From the NCBI RefSeq assembly GCF_014639535.1, contig NZ_BMGA01000008.1, positions 169,351-233,350 of the forward strand: DNA of 64,000 nucleotides, written 5' to 3'. The notes below the pieces were generated by a model that saw only the letters and a program-made list of their open reading frames with translations, had not been told where the DNA came from and did not search any database. Positions 8,071 to 17,723 of this stretch are shown one piece after another (the first letter of the stretch is position 1; each line of letters starts with the position of its first letter). This DNA is from Flavobacterium palustre. Lineage in GTDB: Bacteria > Bacteroidota > Bacteroidia > Flavobacteriales > Flavobacteriaceae. The position numbers and the translations under genes were made by a program.

Positions 8071-9258
8071 TTATTGGAATCGGTTTTTGGTGATAATTCC
8101 TTTTAGTTTGGATTTTAAATCTTCCCCCGTATTGTAAATCATTTGTTCGTTGCTTGGAAACGGAATCAATCTTCTGTCAAAATAAGAATAATACGCTTCG
8201 TCAGTAGCCCGTTTATCCCCCTTGTAAGTGGCGTATCCGTTAGTAAAAACAGATTCGGCGGTTAAAGGGAATGTTTGTAATAATTGTTTGTTTTTAAAGT
8301 CAACGTAATCGATATTGGCGGTTAGCTGACATCCTTTGTATTGGTTGAATTCATTAATTCTGATAGTAACTGTTTTAAAGTTGTCTACTTTAATAATATT
8401 TCCCTTACCGTCTTTAACAACTTTACCGTCTTTGTCTAAAAGGTTTTTCTGACCGTCTTTGATTTGTTTTTCTTTAACAAATTCCTTCTCTTTTATTTGC
8501 TCAGGACTAATGTTGATTTCTCTGAAATTCATTATTAATTGGTAGTCGTATTTAATCCCTTTTTGAATGTTGTTATGATATACCGTCCATTTGTCGTTCA
8601 TTCCCAAAGTATTAAAATCCAGTAAGTCATTTTGCAAAGCCACAGGAATCACCATGTTTGTCTGATTACGCAAAATTACATTTACATAATAACGTCCTTT
8701 ATTTAGCGCTTCTTCCTGTAGTTGTAAAGTGTTTTGATAATTAGGATTTATTTGGTTCAAATATTCTAAATCATCATAAGCTTTTCTAATATCCATTTTA
8801 TTCGGTGATTTCAATAAAGCCAGACTGTTTGCATACAAATATTTGGATAAAGCAATCTTACTGTCAACAATTTGTTTGTTGTAATTGTCGAATGGAAATT
8901 TGGCATTTTTACCTTCTTTAAGAAGTTGTAAAGGAAGCAAAGGTTTAATTTTTTCCTGACGGTTATCAAGTTGTATGTAAGTGTTGTATATTTTTTCCAG
9001 ATTCGCAGGATTTTTATCCTGTTCCAGTAAATTCAAACTGTTTAAATCTCTTTCTTTGGCTTTAAAAAAGGCTTCTTCTAATAAATAAACATAATCCTGA
9101 TTGCTTTTTTTGTCTTTATTGGAACGTAAATTATGGATAGCATTATCAATAGCTTCGTCATAATTTCCTGAAGTTAACAGGTTTCTTGTTTGTTTTACAC
9201 CGCAGGAAAGGATAAGGAACAAAATAGAAAGTAGGAGTAGTTGTTTTTTCATTTTCAA
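8071..9258 (-). CDS. Uncharacterised lipoprotein
   Basis: A 395-residue protein with a lipoprotein signal peptide: basic start, hydrophobic stretch, lipobox LILSC with the lipidated Cys19. The part after the cysteine (LLTSGNYDEAIDNAIHNLR and SNQDYVYLLEEAFFKAKERD) is helical and reads like tetratricopeptide-type repeats; the C-terminal half (from ~200) is beta-rich, with a charged KEKQIKDGQKNLLDKDGK segment. I do not recognise a named family or function. It is a single gene with gaps on both sides; a terminator for the upstream permease lies between them. Confidence 0.8.
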   Translation of the reverse strand: MKMKKQLLLLSILFLILSCGVKQTRNLLTSGNYDEAIDNAIHNLRSNKDKKSNQDYVYLLEEAFFKAKERDLNSLNLLEQDKNPANLEKIYNTYIQLDNRQEKIKPLLPLQLLKEGKNAKFPFDNYNKQIVDSKIALSKYLYANSLALLKSPNKMDIRKAYDDLEYLNQINPNYQNTLQLQEEALNKGRYYVNVILRNQTNMVIPVALQNDLLDFNTLGMNDKWTVYHNNIQKGIKYDYQLIMNFREINISPEQIKEKEFVKEKQIKDGQKNLLDKDGKVVKDGKGNIIKVDNFKTVTIRINEFNQYKGCQLTANIDYVDFKNKQLLQTFPLTAESVFTNGYATYKGDKRATDEAYYSYFDRRLIPFPSNEQMIYNTGEDLKSKLKGIITKNRFQ

Positions 9259-9339
9259 AAATTTTGAACAAATATATTTTTTTTAAGTTAAATTGTCGAA
9301 ACGAATATCATTTTAATTTTAGTTTAAATTTAAAACTAA

Positions 9340-9376
9340 AAAGCCGTCAAAAAAATAAATTTTGACGGCTTTGTTT
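9340..9376 (-). terminator. Terminator after the sugar permease gene
   Basis: A 13-bp perfect stem, AAAGCCGTCAAAA (9340-9352) with its complement (9360-9372), 7-nt loop. Read on the minus strand the hairpin ends in GGCTTTTTAG, a typical intrinsic terminator, 24 bp after the stop codon of the permease gene. Confidence 0.88.
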
Positions 9377-9395
9377 TTAGGATATATCAGGATTT

Positions 9396-10865
9396 TTAAT
9401 GTCCTCCACCTTCGGATTCGATATGGGTTATTTCTTGTTTTTTTAGAATTTTAGGGCAGTAAAAACCGTAAAAAGCCAGATAGGCAAAACCTAAAAGCGG
9501 AATAATATAAGAGAAATGAGTCCAGGAAATGCCAAAAATTCCTTCCGGGTTGCTTAAGTCAAAATCACAGATTCTTCCCTGAACTAAAGGAATTACACCG
9601 CCTCCTAAAATCATCATAATCAGAAAAGAAGAAGCTTTTCCGGTATTTTTTCCTAATCCGGCGATAGCTAAGTCGAAAATAGAAGGCCACATAATGGATA
9701 AGAACAATCCTCCGGAGATAAAAAAGAATTTAGCGATTTCTCTATCAGGATAAATTAATCCTAAAAACATCATCACCAATCCTGAAAGACCAAAAAGCAT
9801 CAATGTTTTTCCGGCATTTTTTCCGCCAATAAAGCTAATCAGAATAAAAATTAAAATCCAGACAGGGTAGATGTAGAAAGCATTAACATCATGTTCAGCA
9901 AAAATATTAGTAGCTATGATTACCCCAAAAGCAAGGGCAGGAACAATAAATTTAAGTGCTATGGTAGTTGTTTTTGAAGTGTTAAAAACATTTACGCCTC
10001 CGTTCCAGCGTCCAATCATCAAACTTCCCCAGTACAAAGCAATAAATGGAGGAATGGCTTCTTCCAGAATGTTTCCAAATTCGGCGGTTTTTAACAAGGC
10101 AGGAAGATTGCTTATAATGCTTACTTCGGTTCCTACATAGATGAAAATAGCAATCATTCCCAAATACAATTGTGGGTAATCTTTGATTTTAAATGCTTTA
10201 CTTCCGGCTTCAATTTTTATTTCTTCTTCTTTGGCAGGATCTTCAATTTTAGAAAAAAGCATAAAAAGCGCCACTAAAATAAAGGCTAATCCCAGAATAA
10301 TAAACGGTAGTTTGATGTCTTCTAATGAAAGTGTTGTTTCTTTATTGCTCCCCATCCCAAAAAGAGCAATTCCTAATAAAATAGCACCAATAGTGGTTCC
10401 GAATGAATTGACACCGCCGGCTAATGTTAAACGATGCGCTCCCGTTGTAGGGCTTCCCATTTTGATAGCTAATGGGTTGGCTACAATTTGTTGGATCGAA
10501 AATCCTAAACCAACGGTAAATAGCGCAGTTAGAAAGAACGGAAAACTTTCCATTGTTGCTGCAGGAACAAATAAAAACGAACCAAATGCAGAAAGTGTCA
10601 AACCGGCTGCCAGTGTTTTTTTGTATCCAAATTTTTGTAAAACATCTGATTTTAGAGATACCAGAAAAAAGATGATGGAACCTACAAAATAAGCGGCATA
10701 AAATGCCCAGGCTACTAATTGCGATTGTACCTGTGACAGGGTGAATACTTTTTTAAATACCGGGATTAATATATCATTGGCAGAACCAACAAATCCCCAG
10801 AAGAAAAATACGGTTACAAGGGAAATAAATTGCCCCCATTTGGTTTGTGAATTTTCAGAATTCAT
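9396..10865 (-). CDS. FHS-family sugar:H+ symporter (FucP/GluP-like MFS)
   Basis: A 489-residue, 12-helix major-facilitator protein. The opening FFFWGFVGSANDILIPVFKKVF and the following helix AWAFYAAYFVGSIIFFLVS are hallmarks of the FHS group (L-fucose permease, glucose/galactose transporters). Later segments GLGFSIQQIVANPL and LGGGVIPLVQGRICD also fit this group. It would take up a hexose or 6-deoxyhexose with protons across the inner membrane. The sugar cannot be read from the sequence and no catabolic genes adjoin it. The C terminus ends in a His/Glu-rich tail. Confidence 0.85.
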   Translation of the reverse strand: MNSENSQTKWGQFISLVTVFFFWGFVGSANDILIPVFKKVFTLSQVQSQLVAWAFYAAYFVGSIIFFLVSLKSDVLQKFGYKKTLAAGLTLSAFGSFLFVPAATMESFPFFLTALFTVGLGFSIQQIVANPLAIKMGSPTTGAHRLTLAGGVNSFGTTIGAILLGIALFGMGSNKETTLSLEDIKLPFIILGLAFILVALFMLFSKIEDPAKEEEIKIEAGSKAFKIKDYPQLYLGMIAIFIYVGTEVSIISNLPALLKTAEFGNILEEAIPPFIALYWGSLMIGRWNGGVNVFNTSKTTTIALKFIVPALAFGVIIATNIFAEHDVNAFYIYPVWILIFILISFIGGKNAGKTLMLFGLSGLVMMFLGLIYPDREIAKFFFISGGLFLSIMWPSIFDLAIAGLGKNTGKASSFLIMMILGGGVIPLVQGRICDFDLSNPEGIFGISWTHFSYIIPLLGFAYLAFYGFYCPKILKKQEITHIESEGGGH

Positions 10866-11313
10866 AATTTTTTAGATGTAATTTTTTGTTTTTAGTTTTT
10901 TAATGTGTAAGTAAAAGTATTTTTAAAAAATTAAATAAAAAAATAATTCCGGGAGCGAAATTGGGGCGAAGTCAACGATAACGATGTAAATGACAAAATA
11001 ATCCAAATTTTTGAATAATATGACTATGTTTTTCTTATGCTACTCGAAGTCTTTTTCTTTCTTTTTTGTTTTGGGAGAGATAAAATTATTTAAAGAAATG
11101 AAGTTGTTGGCTTGTGGTTGGGGTGCGGAAAGTATTTCAATACTGAGATTGTATTGGTTTATCTGTTTGGTCGGGAAAACTTCGCATGAAAGTCGAAAAA
11201 GTATTTGAAAATAAGTAGCTTTCTTATTGTTGTGGGCAAGGGAGATATTTCCGGGCTAGTCTTTGCGTTGGATATATGTGTAGTTGGGTGTTTGTTTTTG
11301 TTAATGTTTATAA

Positions 11314-11562
11314 TTATTTGATATTCGGGTTTATTATATCTGAAATCTTTTTCACATCTTTCGACCAAAACTTTTTATGATCTTTTGCGAAGAAATGTAC
11401 TCCGGCAACTACAAAGAACCAATTAAGGTAATCTTCCCAATTTGATTTATTTATGAAAATAATTTTATAGAGCCAATACCAAGAGTAAATATTAAACGAT
11501 AAAATATAAATAACACGTAATATCTCATTGATTTTGTATTCTGTTTGTTCGTATTTTTTCAT
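11314..11562 (-). CDS. Possible small membrane protein
   Basis: An 82-residue ORF with one or two hydrophobic segments (ILRVIYILSFNIYSWYWLYKIIFI and WFFVVAGVHFF) and a lysine-rich C terminus. No family recognised. It is the only plausible gene in the 1.17-kb stretch 10866-12039. The upstream bases are A-rich, as usual for starts in this phylum, but there is no comparative support; it may be spurious. Confidence 0.35.
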   Translation of the reverse strand: MKKYEQTEYKINEILRVIYILSFNIYSWYWLYKIIFINKSNWEDYLNWFFVVAGVHFFAKDHKKFWSKDVKKISDIINPNIK

Positions 11563-11707
11563 TATAACTGAAGTTTTTTTAATAGATTTTGATGTTTATT
11601 TAAGTTTTTGAAAGTTAGTATTGCTTTCTAAAAAATTAGTGAACTAATAATAGTTTGTAATCAAATATATCAAAATATCTTTACAAAAGTTCTTTTGAAA
11701 ACAAAAC

Positions 11708-11797
11708 GGACTAAATAGCCCTGATCGAGCCGATATCCTCGTAGTGTAACGGAGAGATAAAAGAGTCCCGATAGCTATCGGGACAGGAGGGAAGTCC
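11708..11797. repeat. Structured interspersed repeat with 20-bp palindrome
   Basis: A ~90-bp GC-richer element whose ends pair (GGACT at 11708-11712, AGTCC at 11793-11797). It contains AGCCCTGAT, GGAGAGATAAAAGA and a perfect 20-bp palindrome GTCCCGATAGCTATCGGGAC (11765-11784). From memory, sequences of this wording occur many times between genes in Flavobacterium genomes. It sits ~115 bp upstream of the rpsA promoter. Function unknown; it could be a repeated hairpin (REP-like) element or a processed RNA. The rest of 10866-12039 shows a G-rich patch (11100-11300) and nothing else that I can name. Confidence 0.55.
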
Positions 11798-11890
11798 TTT
11801 TGAAAATCAATACTTTCTGCTCCTAAAACCAATAAAAATCACTGTTTAGCTTATTATTTAGTTTAGTTGGTGATTATCAATGAGATTTGT

Positions 11891-11921
11891 TTTGTGGTTA
11901 CAGAATAATGTGTTAATTTTG
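11891..11921 (+). promoter_or_regulatory. rpsA promoter (Bacteroidota consensus)
   Basis: TTTG (11891-11894), exactly 19 bp, then TAATTTTG (11914-11921) match the -33/-7 consensus of the Bacteroidota primary sigma factor. The start of transcription would fall near 11928, giving an ~110-nt leader before rpsA. Confidence 0.8.
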
Positions 11922-12039
11922 CGCACCTTTTGGTGAAGAAGAGTTTCCTTTAGGTATCAACTAATTATATAAACACTTCTGTTGTTTTCTATCACATTAA
12001 GAAACTCAAGCGAACACAGAATACAAATTTTTTATCAGC

Positions 12040-13818
12040 ATGTCTGAACAAATTAAATCACAAGAAGAGTTTTTAGCAAATTTTAACTGGCACAACTTTG
12101 AAGAAGGTATTGATGCAGTAGATGAAAAAAACTTATTAGAGTTTGAAGAACTAGTATCTAAAACTTTCATTTCTACTGACCAAGAAGAAGTAGTTGAAGG
12201 AGTTGTAGTTAGAATTACAGATAGAGACGTTATTGTTGATATCAATGCTAAATCTGAAGGTGTTATTTCTTTAAATGAATTCCGTTACAATCCAAACTTA
12301 AAAGTAGGTGACAAAGTAGAAGTATTAATTGACATCCGTGAGGATAAAACAGGTCAGTTAGTATTATCTCACCGTAAAGCACGTACTATTAAGTCTTGGG
12401 ATAGAGTTATTGCAGCTAATGAAACTGGAGAAATCGTTAATGGTTTCGTTAAATGCAGAACTAAAGGTGGTATGATCGTTGACGTTTTCGGAATTGAAGC
12501 GTTCTTACCAGGATCTCAAATTGACGTTAAGCCAATTAGAGACTACGATGTTTACGTAAATAAAACTATGGAATTCAAAGTGGTAAAAATCAACCACGAA
12601 TTCAAAAATGTTGTTGTATCTCACAAAGCGCTTATCGAAGCTGATATCGAGGTACAGAAAAAAGAAATCATCGGTCAATTACAAAAAGGACAAGTATTAG
12701 AAGGTGTTGTTAAAAACATTACTTCTTATGGTGTGTTTATTGACTTAGGTGGTGTTGACGGATTAATCCACATTACTGACCTTTCTTGGTCAAGAATCAA
12801 CCACCCATCTGAAGTTCTTGAATTAGACCAAAAATTAAACGTTGTAATCCTTGATTTCGATGATGAGAAAACAAGAATTCAATTAGGATTGAAACAATTA
12901 AACGCTCACCCATGGGATGCTTTAGATGCTAACTTAACAATTGGTGATAAAGTTTCTGGTAAAGTAGTTGTAATCGCTGATTACGGTGCATTTATCGAAG
13001 TTGCTGAAGGTGTTGAAGGTTTAATCCACGTTTCTGAAATGTCTTGGTCAACTCACTTGCGTTCTGCTCAGGACTTCGTGAAAGTTGGAGATGTAGTTGA
13101 AGCAGTTATCTTAACTCTTGACAGAGATGACCGTAAGATGTCATTAGGTATCAAACAATTGACTCAGGATCCATGGACTGACATTACTTCTAAATACCCA
13201 GTAGGTTCTAAACACACAGGTATCGTTAGAAACTTTACAAACTTTGGTATTTTCGTAGAATTAGAAGAAGGAATTGATGGATTAATCTACATCTCTGACT
13301 TATCTTGGACTAAGAAAATCAAACACCCATCTGAGTTTGTAAATGTTGGTGAAAAATTAGACGTAGTTGTATTAGAATTAGATGTTGACGGACGTAAATT
13401 ATCTTTAGGTCACAAACAAACTACTGCTAATCCTTGGGATCAATACGAAGATTCTTTCGCTGTAGGAACTATCCACAACGGTGAGATTTCTGAAATCGTT
13501 GACAAAGGAGCTACTGTAGAATTCGGAGATGATATCGTTGCTTTCATTCCTACTCGTCACCTTGAAAAAGAAGACGGAAAGAAATTGAAAAAAGGTGATA
13601 CTGCTGATTTCAAAGTAATCGAGTTCAACAAAGAATTCAAAAGAGTAGTTGCTTCTCATACTGCTATCTTCCGTGAAGAAGAAGAGAAAAATGTGAAAGC
13701 TGCTGCTGAAAATACTTCATCTGCATCTACTACTAATGCACCAGCTGCAACTTTAGGAGATAACAATGATGTGTTAGCTGCTTTGAAAGCTAAAATGGAA
13801 AAATCTGAGAAAAAATAA
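12040..13818 (+). CDS. rpsA: 30S ribosomal protein S1
   Basis: A 592-residue protein made of six S1 RNA-binding domains (about residues 44-110, 125-195, 213-281, 298-367, 384-453 and 471-540). The classical signature is seen in repeats 3-5, for example GVVKNITSYGVFIDLGGVDG followed by LIHITDLSW. The tail (about 550-592) is low-complexity, Ala/Ser/Lys-rich. S1 helps mRNAs bind the 30S subunit. Most mRNAs in this phylum lack a Shine-Dalgarno sequence, which increases the likely weight of S1 in initiation. The start ATG follows a leader with no SD match. Codon choice is typical of a highly expressed gene. It is monocistronic, with a clear promoter and terminator. Confidence 0.97.
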   Translation: MSEQIKSQEEFLANFNWHNFEEGIDAVDEKNLLEFEELVSKTFISTDQEEVVEGVVVRITDRDVIVDINAKSEGVISLNEFRYNPNLKVGDKVEVLIDIREDKTGQLVLSHRKARTIKSWDRVIAANETGEIVNGFVKCRTKGGMIVDVFGIEAFLPGSQIDVKPIRDYDVYVNKTMEFKVVKINHEFKNVVVSHKALIEADIEVQKKEIIGQLQKGQVLEGVVKNITSYGVFIDLGGVDGLIHITDLSWSRINHPSEVLELDQKLNVVILDFDDEKTRIQLGLKQLNAHPWDALDANLTIGDKVSGKVVVIADYGAFIEVAEGVEGLIHVSEMSWSTHLRSAQDFVKVGDVVEAVILTLDRDDRKMSLGIKQLTQDPWTDITSKYPVGSKHTGIVRNFTNFGIFVELEEGIDGLIYISDLSWTKKIKHPSEFVNVGEKLDVVVLELDVDGRKLSLGHKQTTANPWDQYEDSFAVGTIHNGEISEIVDKGATVEFGDDIVAFIPTRHLEKEDGKKLKKGDTADFKVIEFNKEFKRVVASHTAIFREEEEKNVKAAAENTSSASTTNAPAATLGDNNDVLAALKAKMEKSEKK

Positions 13819-13841
13819 TTTCTTAATTTTTTAAATATAGA

Positions 13842-13872
13842 AAGCCTCGCAGAAATGTGAGGCTTTTTTTTG
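13842..13872 (+). terminator. rpsA terminator
   Basis: AAGCCTC (13842-13848) pairs with GAGGCTT (13859-13865), extended inside by a G-T and a C-G pair, and is followed by a run of T. It lies 24 bp after the rpsA stop codon. The rest of the gap to 14109 is AT-rich and shows no recognised feature. Confidence 0.88.
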
Positions 13873-14109
13873 TTCAATTATTTAAGTTTTTTTTTAGAAG
13901 AAAAGAGTTTTATGTAATTTGAGTAAGGATGCTGCGTAATTATAAGGTTTAATGGTTTTGTTTTTGAGTTTATTGAAAATATAATTTCTTAAAAATATTG
14001 ACTTGAACCGTTTTTTGATGCATTTTGTCGAGTTTTTTAGATATTCTTGATGCTTTATTTCTTACATTAGCATTGTGTTACCCCGATAATCTAATCTAAA
14101 AAGTACAGT

Positions 14110-16755
14110 ATGGCAATAAATCTACTTTCTTTTATCAAAAATAATCTTCTAAAATTTTCTGTTTTTTTTCTATTTCTTTTATCTTCAAATAGTTATTCGC
14201 AATGCGCTGGAGAAGACAGCAGTGTAACCATTTGTGATATTGCAAATCCGACGAACAGCAATATTAATCTTTTTAGTCTTTTAGGCGGAAGCCCTGCACC
14301 GGGAGGAATATGGGTTGATAACTCAAAGCCACTGGAAGAAAGTATTTTTAACGGATTTTTAAATGCACAGGCATTAAGAAACAGCGGTGTTTATAGCTAT
14401 ACTTACGTTCAGGATCCTTCAAGCTGTACTGATAATGAAGCTACAGTTACTTTAATAATTGGACCGTATGCCGGAGTTCCAAGTCCAAATGTTTCTACTT
14501 GTGATGATGTAGAATCGTTTAATTTATTTCAGGCTTTTGATGGGACAAAATTAGCTCCTCAACAAAATGGAACATGGAAAAACAGTGTTACTAATGCTCC
14601 TTTATCCGGAAATACAATTAATCCCAAAGCTTTGGGTGAGGGAAATTATTCTTATACTTATACCATACCGGCTTTAGATACTTGTCCTGAACAATCAGCT
14701 ACGGTTTTTATAGCCGTTTTTAGGAAACCAAAATCAGGAACTCCTTCTGATTTAGTATTATGTAGTAATGCTGATTTGACTTTGTATCGAAATGTAAATT
14801 TGAACGATCTTTTACTGGCAGAGGATGCAGGAGGGAGATGGACAGAAGCAGGTACAAATGAATTAACAACGTTATCAGATAATCGTATTAATGTAGAGAA
14901 TATCTATAATACATTAGGAGCAGGAACTTATAATTTTGTATATACTGTCTTGTCTTCTAACCCAATTTGTACCAATTCGCAATCTACAGTTCAGATTGTT
15001 ATTGAAGAGCCATTGAATTTTACAGGAAGTACTTTGATTGTGAATTCTGATATTTGTGAAAATCAAATAACTACAGCAACTTACAACGCTATTTTAAGGA
15101 GAGGTCCCCAAATTATTCCTAATGGTAGTTATGATGTTAGTTATACTATTTTCAATGGAACTACTACAAATTTTAGAATTGTTAATGGTAATTTTGTCAA
15201 TGGTAATTTTGTTTTTGATATCGATGAAGATGATCTTCAAGCAGTAGGAGATTATACTTTTACAATTACCAATATTGTTAATACAGCCAGTCGCAGGGCT
15301 TGTACTAACATTCTGGGCACAATTTCAGATGTCCTAAGCATTTCTCCTTTGCCAAGAATTAATAATGCTACAGTAACTATCGAACCAATATGTAAAGGAC
15401 TGGATGCGCAAGTTGTAATTTCGGGGAATACTAATTTAGCGAATGGTACTTATAGAGTTTCGTACACCCTTTCGGGAGATAATGTTGCTGCAAGTCAGCA
15501 AATTGATTTTACGGCGACAAATGGAGTAGCGCAATTTTCAATTCCGGCTACCCTTATTCCGAATGTTGGAGTAAATACAGTTTTGAATTTCACAAACATT
15601 ATTAATTTGACCAGCGGTTGTTCTAATCCTGTGGCTTTATCAAAAGCTTTTACAGTTAAACCCTTACCAAACGTTGGTGCTGTTGCTTTGAATGCTAATA
15701 ATATCTGTTTGGGTCATCAGGATGTCAGTGTTCAGCTTTCGGGATTAGGGAATTTGACTAATATTACGGTTGATTATTCCTTAACTGATGCTAATACGCT
15801 TTTAAATCAAAATATAACCCTGACAGTAAGTGCTGGGAATGCCAGTTTTACAATTCCTGCTTCGGCTCTTCTAAATACTGGGAACACGACAATTACACTC
15901 AATTCGATATTGGATAATTCAAATGGATGTAGTGCAGTAGTTTTGAATAAAACAAGAACTTTTGTTATAAACAGTATTCCTAATGCTCCAGCAACTAATA
16001 GCTTTAGTTTTTGTAAAAATGATTTAAGAACAATAGCTAATTTAACACCAGCCGGTGCGCAATACCAATGGTTTGATTCAGTTTCATCTACTACAGCTCT
16101 AAGTACTTCAACGCTACTGGTTACAGGAACTTATTATGTAAAAGAAGTTAATCCAACTACCACTTGCGAATCCGGAAGAACAGCAGTTACTGTAACTGTA
16201 AACGAATTAGATACTCCGGTATTAGATGCTGACGGTCAAAATTTCTGTGGTTTAGATAATCCTACAATTCAAAATTTAAGTGACAGAACTTCAGCTGATG
16301 ATGAATTAGTTTGGTTTGATGCTCTTGAAAATGGAAATCAATTGAGTGCCAACACAGCTTTAGCAGAAGCAAGAACTTATTATGCTTACAGCTATTCTAG
16401 TACAACTAATTGTTATTCCGATCCTCTCGAAGTAACCGTTTCGCTTTCAAACTGTGATGTTCCTGATGATTTTTTTATCCCCGACGGATTTTCTCCTAAT
16501 GGAGATCAAAAAAATGATGTTTTCAGAATTAGTAACATTGAATTCATCTATCCTGATTTTACTTTAGAAATTTATAATCGTTATGGAAATTTAATGTTCA
16601 AAGGAAATCGCAGTAAAACGGAATGGGATGGTCGCAATTCGGATTATAAAATAGGAGTTGACGGAATCGCGCCAAATGGTGTTTATTTTTATGTTCTTCA
16701 TTTTAATAAAGGAAATAAAAAACCAACTCAGGGAAGACTTTACCTAAACCGATAG
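14110..16755 (+). CDS. Type IX-secreted surface protein with type-B (gliding-type) sorting domain
   Basis: An 881-residue exported protein: signal peptide ending at SNSYSQ, then repeated beta-sandwich (Ig-like/SprB-type) modules with spaced cysteines, then a C-terminal ~85-residue CHU_C/type-B sorting domain starting at FIPDGFSPNGDQKNDVFRI and containing EIYNRYGNLMF and the YFYVLHFNKG strand. That domain directs transport through the type IX secretion system. The following genes encode a PorP/SprF protein and an OmpA-family protein, the arrangement seen around SprB-like adhesins; PorP/SprF proteins are needed for secretion of type-B cargo. I infer an adhesin or filament component on the cell surface. 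It is not long enough to be SprB itself. Confidence 0.88.
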   Translation: MAINLLSFIKNNLLKFSVFFLFLLSSNSYSQCAGEDSSVTICDIANPTNSNINLFSLLGGSPAPGGIWVDNSKPLEESIFNGFLNAQALRNSGVYSYTYVQDPSSCTDNEATVTLIIGPYAGVPSPNVSTCDDVESFNLFQAFDGTKLAPQQNGTWKNSVTNAPLSGNTINPKALGEGNYSYTYTIPALDTCPEQSATVFIAVFRKPKSGTPSDLVLCSNADLTLYRNVNLNDLLLAEDAGGRWTEAGTNELTTLSDNRINVENIYNTLGAGTYNFVYTVLSSNPICTNSQSTVQIVIEEPLNFTGSTLIVNSDICENQITTATYNAILRRGPQIIPNGSYDVSYTIFNGTTTNFRIVNGNFVNGNFVFDIDEDDLQAVGDYTFTITNIVNTASRRACTNILGTISDVLSISPLPRINNATVTIEPICKGLDAQVVISGNTNLANGTYRVSYTLSGDNVAASQQIDFTATNGVAQFSIPATLIPNVGVNTVLNFTNIINLTSGCSNPVALSKAFTVKPLPNVGAVALNANNICLGHQDVSVQLSGLGNLTNITVDYSLTDANTLLNQNITLTVSAGNASFTIPASALLNTGNTTITLNSILDNSNGCSAVVLNKTRTFVINSIPNAPATNSFSFCKNDLRTIANLTPAGAQYQWFDSVSSTTALSTSTLLVTGTYYVKEVNPTTTCESGRTAVTVTVNELDTPVLDADGQNFCGLDNPTIQNLSDRTSADDELVWFDALENGNQLSANTALAEARTYYAYSYSSTTNCYSDPLEVTVSLSNCDVPDDFFIPDGFSPNGDQKNDVFRISNIEFIYPDFTLEIYNRYGNLMFKGNRSKTEWDGRNSDYKIGVDGIAPNGVYFYVLHFNKGNKKPTQGRLYLNR

Positions 16756-16786
16756 CTGATTTTGTTACATTAAAACTAAACCTCGA

Positions 16787-17722
16787 ATGAAAAAAATAAT
16801 ATTAAGTATCAGTTTTTTACTGTTGGTAATAAAAGCAGCTGCACAGCAAGACCCGGAATACACACATTATATGTACAATATGAATGTTGTCAATCCGGCT
16901 TATGCCACCGGAACACAAGCCATGTTAGATTTAGGTGTTTTGTACCGTTCGCAATGGGCGGGAGCCATAGGAGCTCCTAAAACCTTTAACTTTTTTGGAC
17001 ACATTCCTTTGAGTAAAAAAGTCGAAATGGGTGCTTCCATAATATCCGATGATATAGGTGATGGCGCATTGAAAGAAGATAATTTCTACGCTGATTTTGC
17101 TTATGTACTGGATGTAAGTACTAAGGCAAAGTTGTCGTTGGGATTAAAGGCAGGTTTTACTTCGTTTAAGACTAATTTTAATGGTTTTGAGTTAGAAACA
17201 GGCGGTTCTTCTACTGATGAGGCATTTGCAGAAAATAGCAGTGCTATTTTTCCAAACATAGGAGTTGGAGCTTATTATTTTACCAATAATTATTATTTAG
17301 GATTGTCGGCACCTAATTTATTTTCGTCCAAACACATTGAAGAACGATCAGGAATTAATGCTTTTGGTTCTGAGAAAATTCATTTGTTTTTTACAGGAGG
17401 ATATGTTTTCAATCTGTCGGATACTTTTAAGTTAAAACCGGCATTCATGACCCGAATGGTTCAGGGTTCGGCAGTTTCATTAGATCTTTCGGCGAATGTT
17501 TTGTTCAATGAAAAATTTGAATTAGGAGCTTCCTATCGTTTTGACGATGCGGTAAGTGCTTTGATGAGCATTAGAGTTTCTCCAAGTATTAATATAGGTT
17601 ATGCTTATGATTATACAACTTCTAATTTTGGACAGTTTAATTCAGGGACGCATGAAGTTTTCGTTTTGTTTAATATTGATTTGTTAGGCAAAGGATTTGA
17701 TAAATCACCAAGATTCTTTTAA
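16787..17722 (+). CDS. PorP/SprF-family type IX secretion outer-membrane protein
   Basis: A 311-residue beta-barrel-like protein with a signal peptide (cut after KAAAQ) and the family N terminus QDPEYTHYMYNMNVVNPAYAG-like, here with ...NPAYATGTQAM, then LYRSQWAGAIGAPKTFNFFGHIPL. Family members act with the type IX machinery, and SprF is required for export of SprB. It is 31 bp downstream of the type-B cargo gene, so it probably serves that cargo. The C-terminal alternating hydrophobic strands end in a phenylalanine, as for outer-membrane barrels. Confidence 0.9.
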   Translation: MKKIILSISFLLLVIKAAAQQDPEYTHYMYNMNVVNPAYATGTQAMLDLGVLYRSQWAGAIGAPKTFNFFGHIPLSKKVEMGASIISDDIGDGALKEDNFYADFAYVLDVSTKAKLSLGLKAGFTSFKTNFNGFELETGGSSTDEAFAENSSAIFPNIGVGAYYFTNNYYLGLSAPNLFSSKHIEERSGINAFGSEKIHLFFTGGYVFNLSDTFKLKPAFMTRMVQGSAVSLDLSANVLFNEKFELGASYRFDDAVSALMSIRVSPSINIGYAYDYTTSNFGQFNSGTHEVFVLFNIDLLGKGFDKSPRFF

Positions 17723-17723
17723 T

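Noticed and set aside
11011-11368. Two small ORFs on opposite strands in the gene-poor region
   Set aside because: No domain, poor codon use and mutual overlap; they reflect the G-rich patch rather than genes.
11644-11832. 62-residue minus-strand ORF (MVLGAESIDFQKDF...)
   Set aside because: It runs through the structured repeat at 11708-11797 and its palindrome; the reading frame is a by-product of that element.
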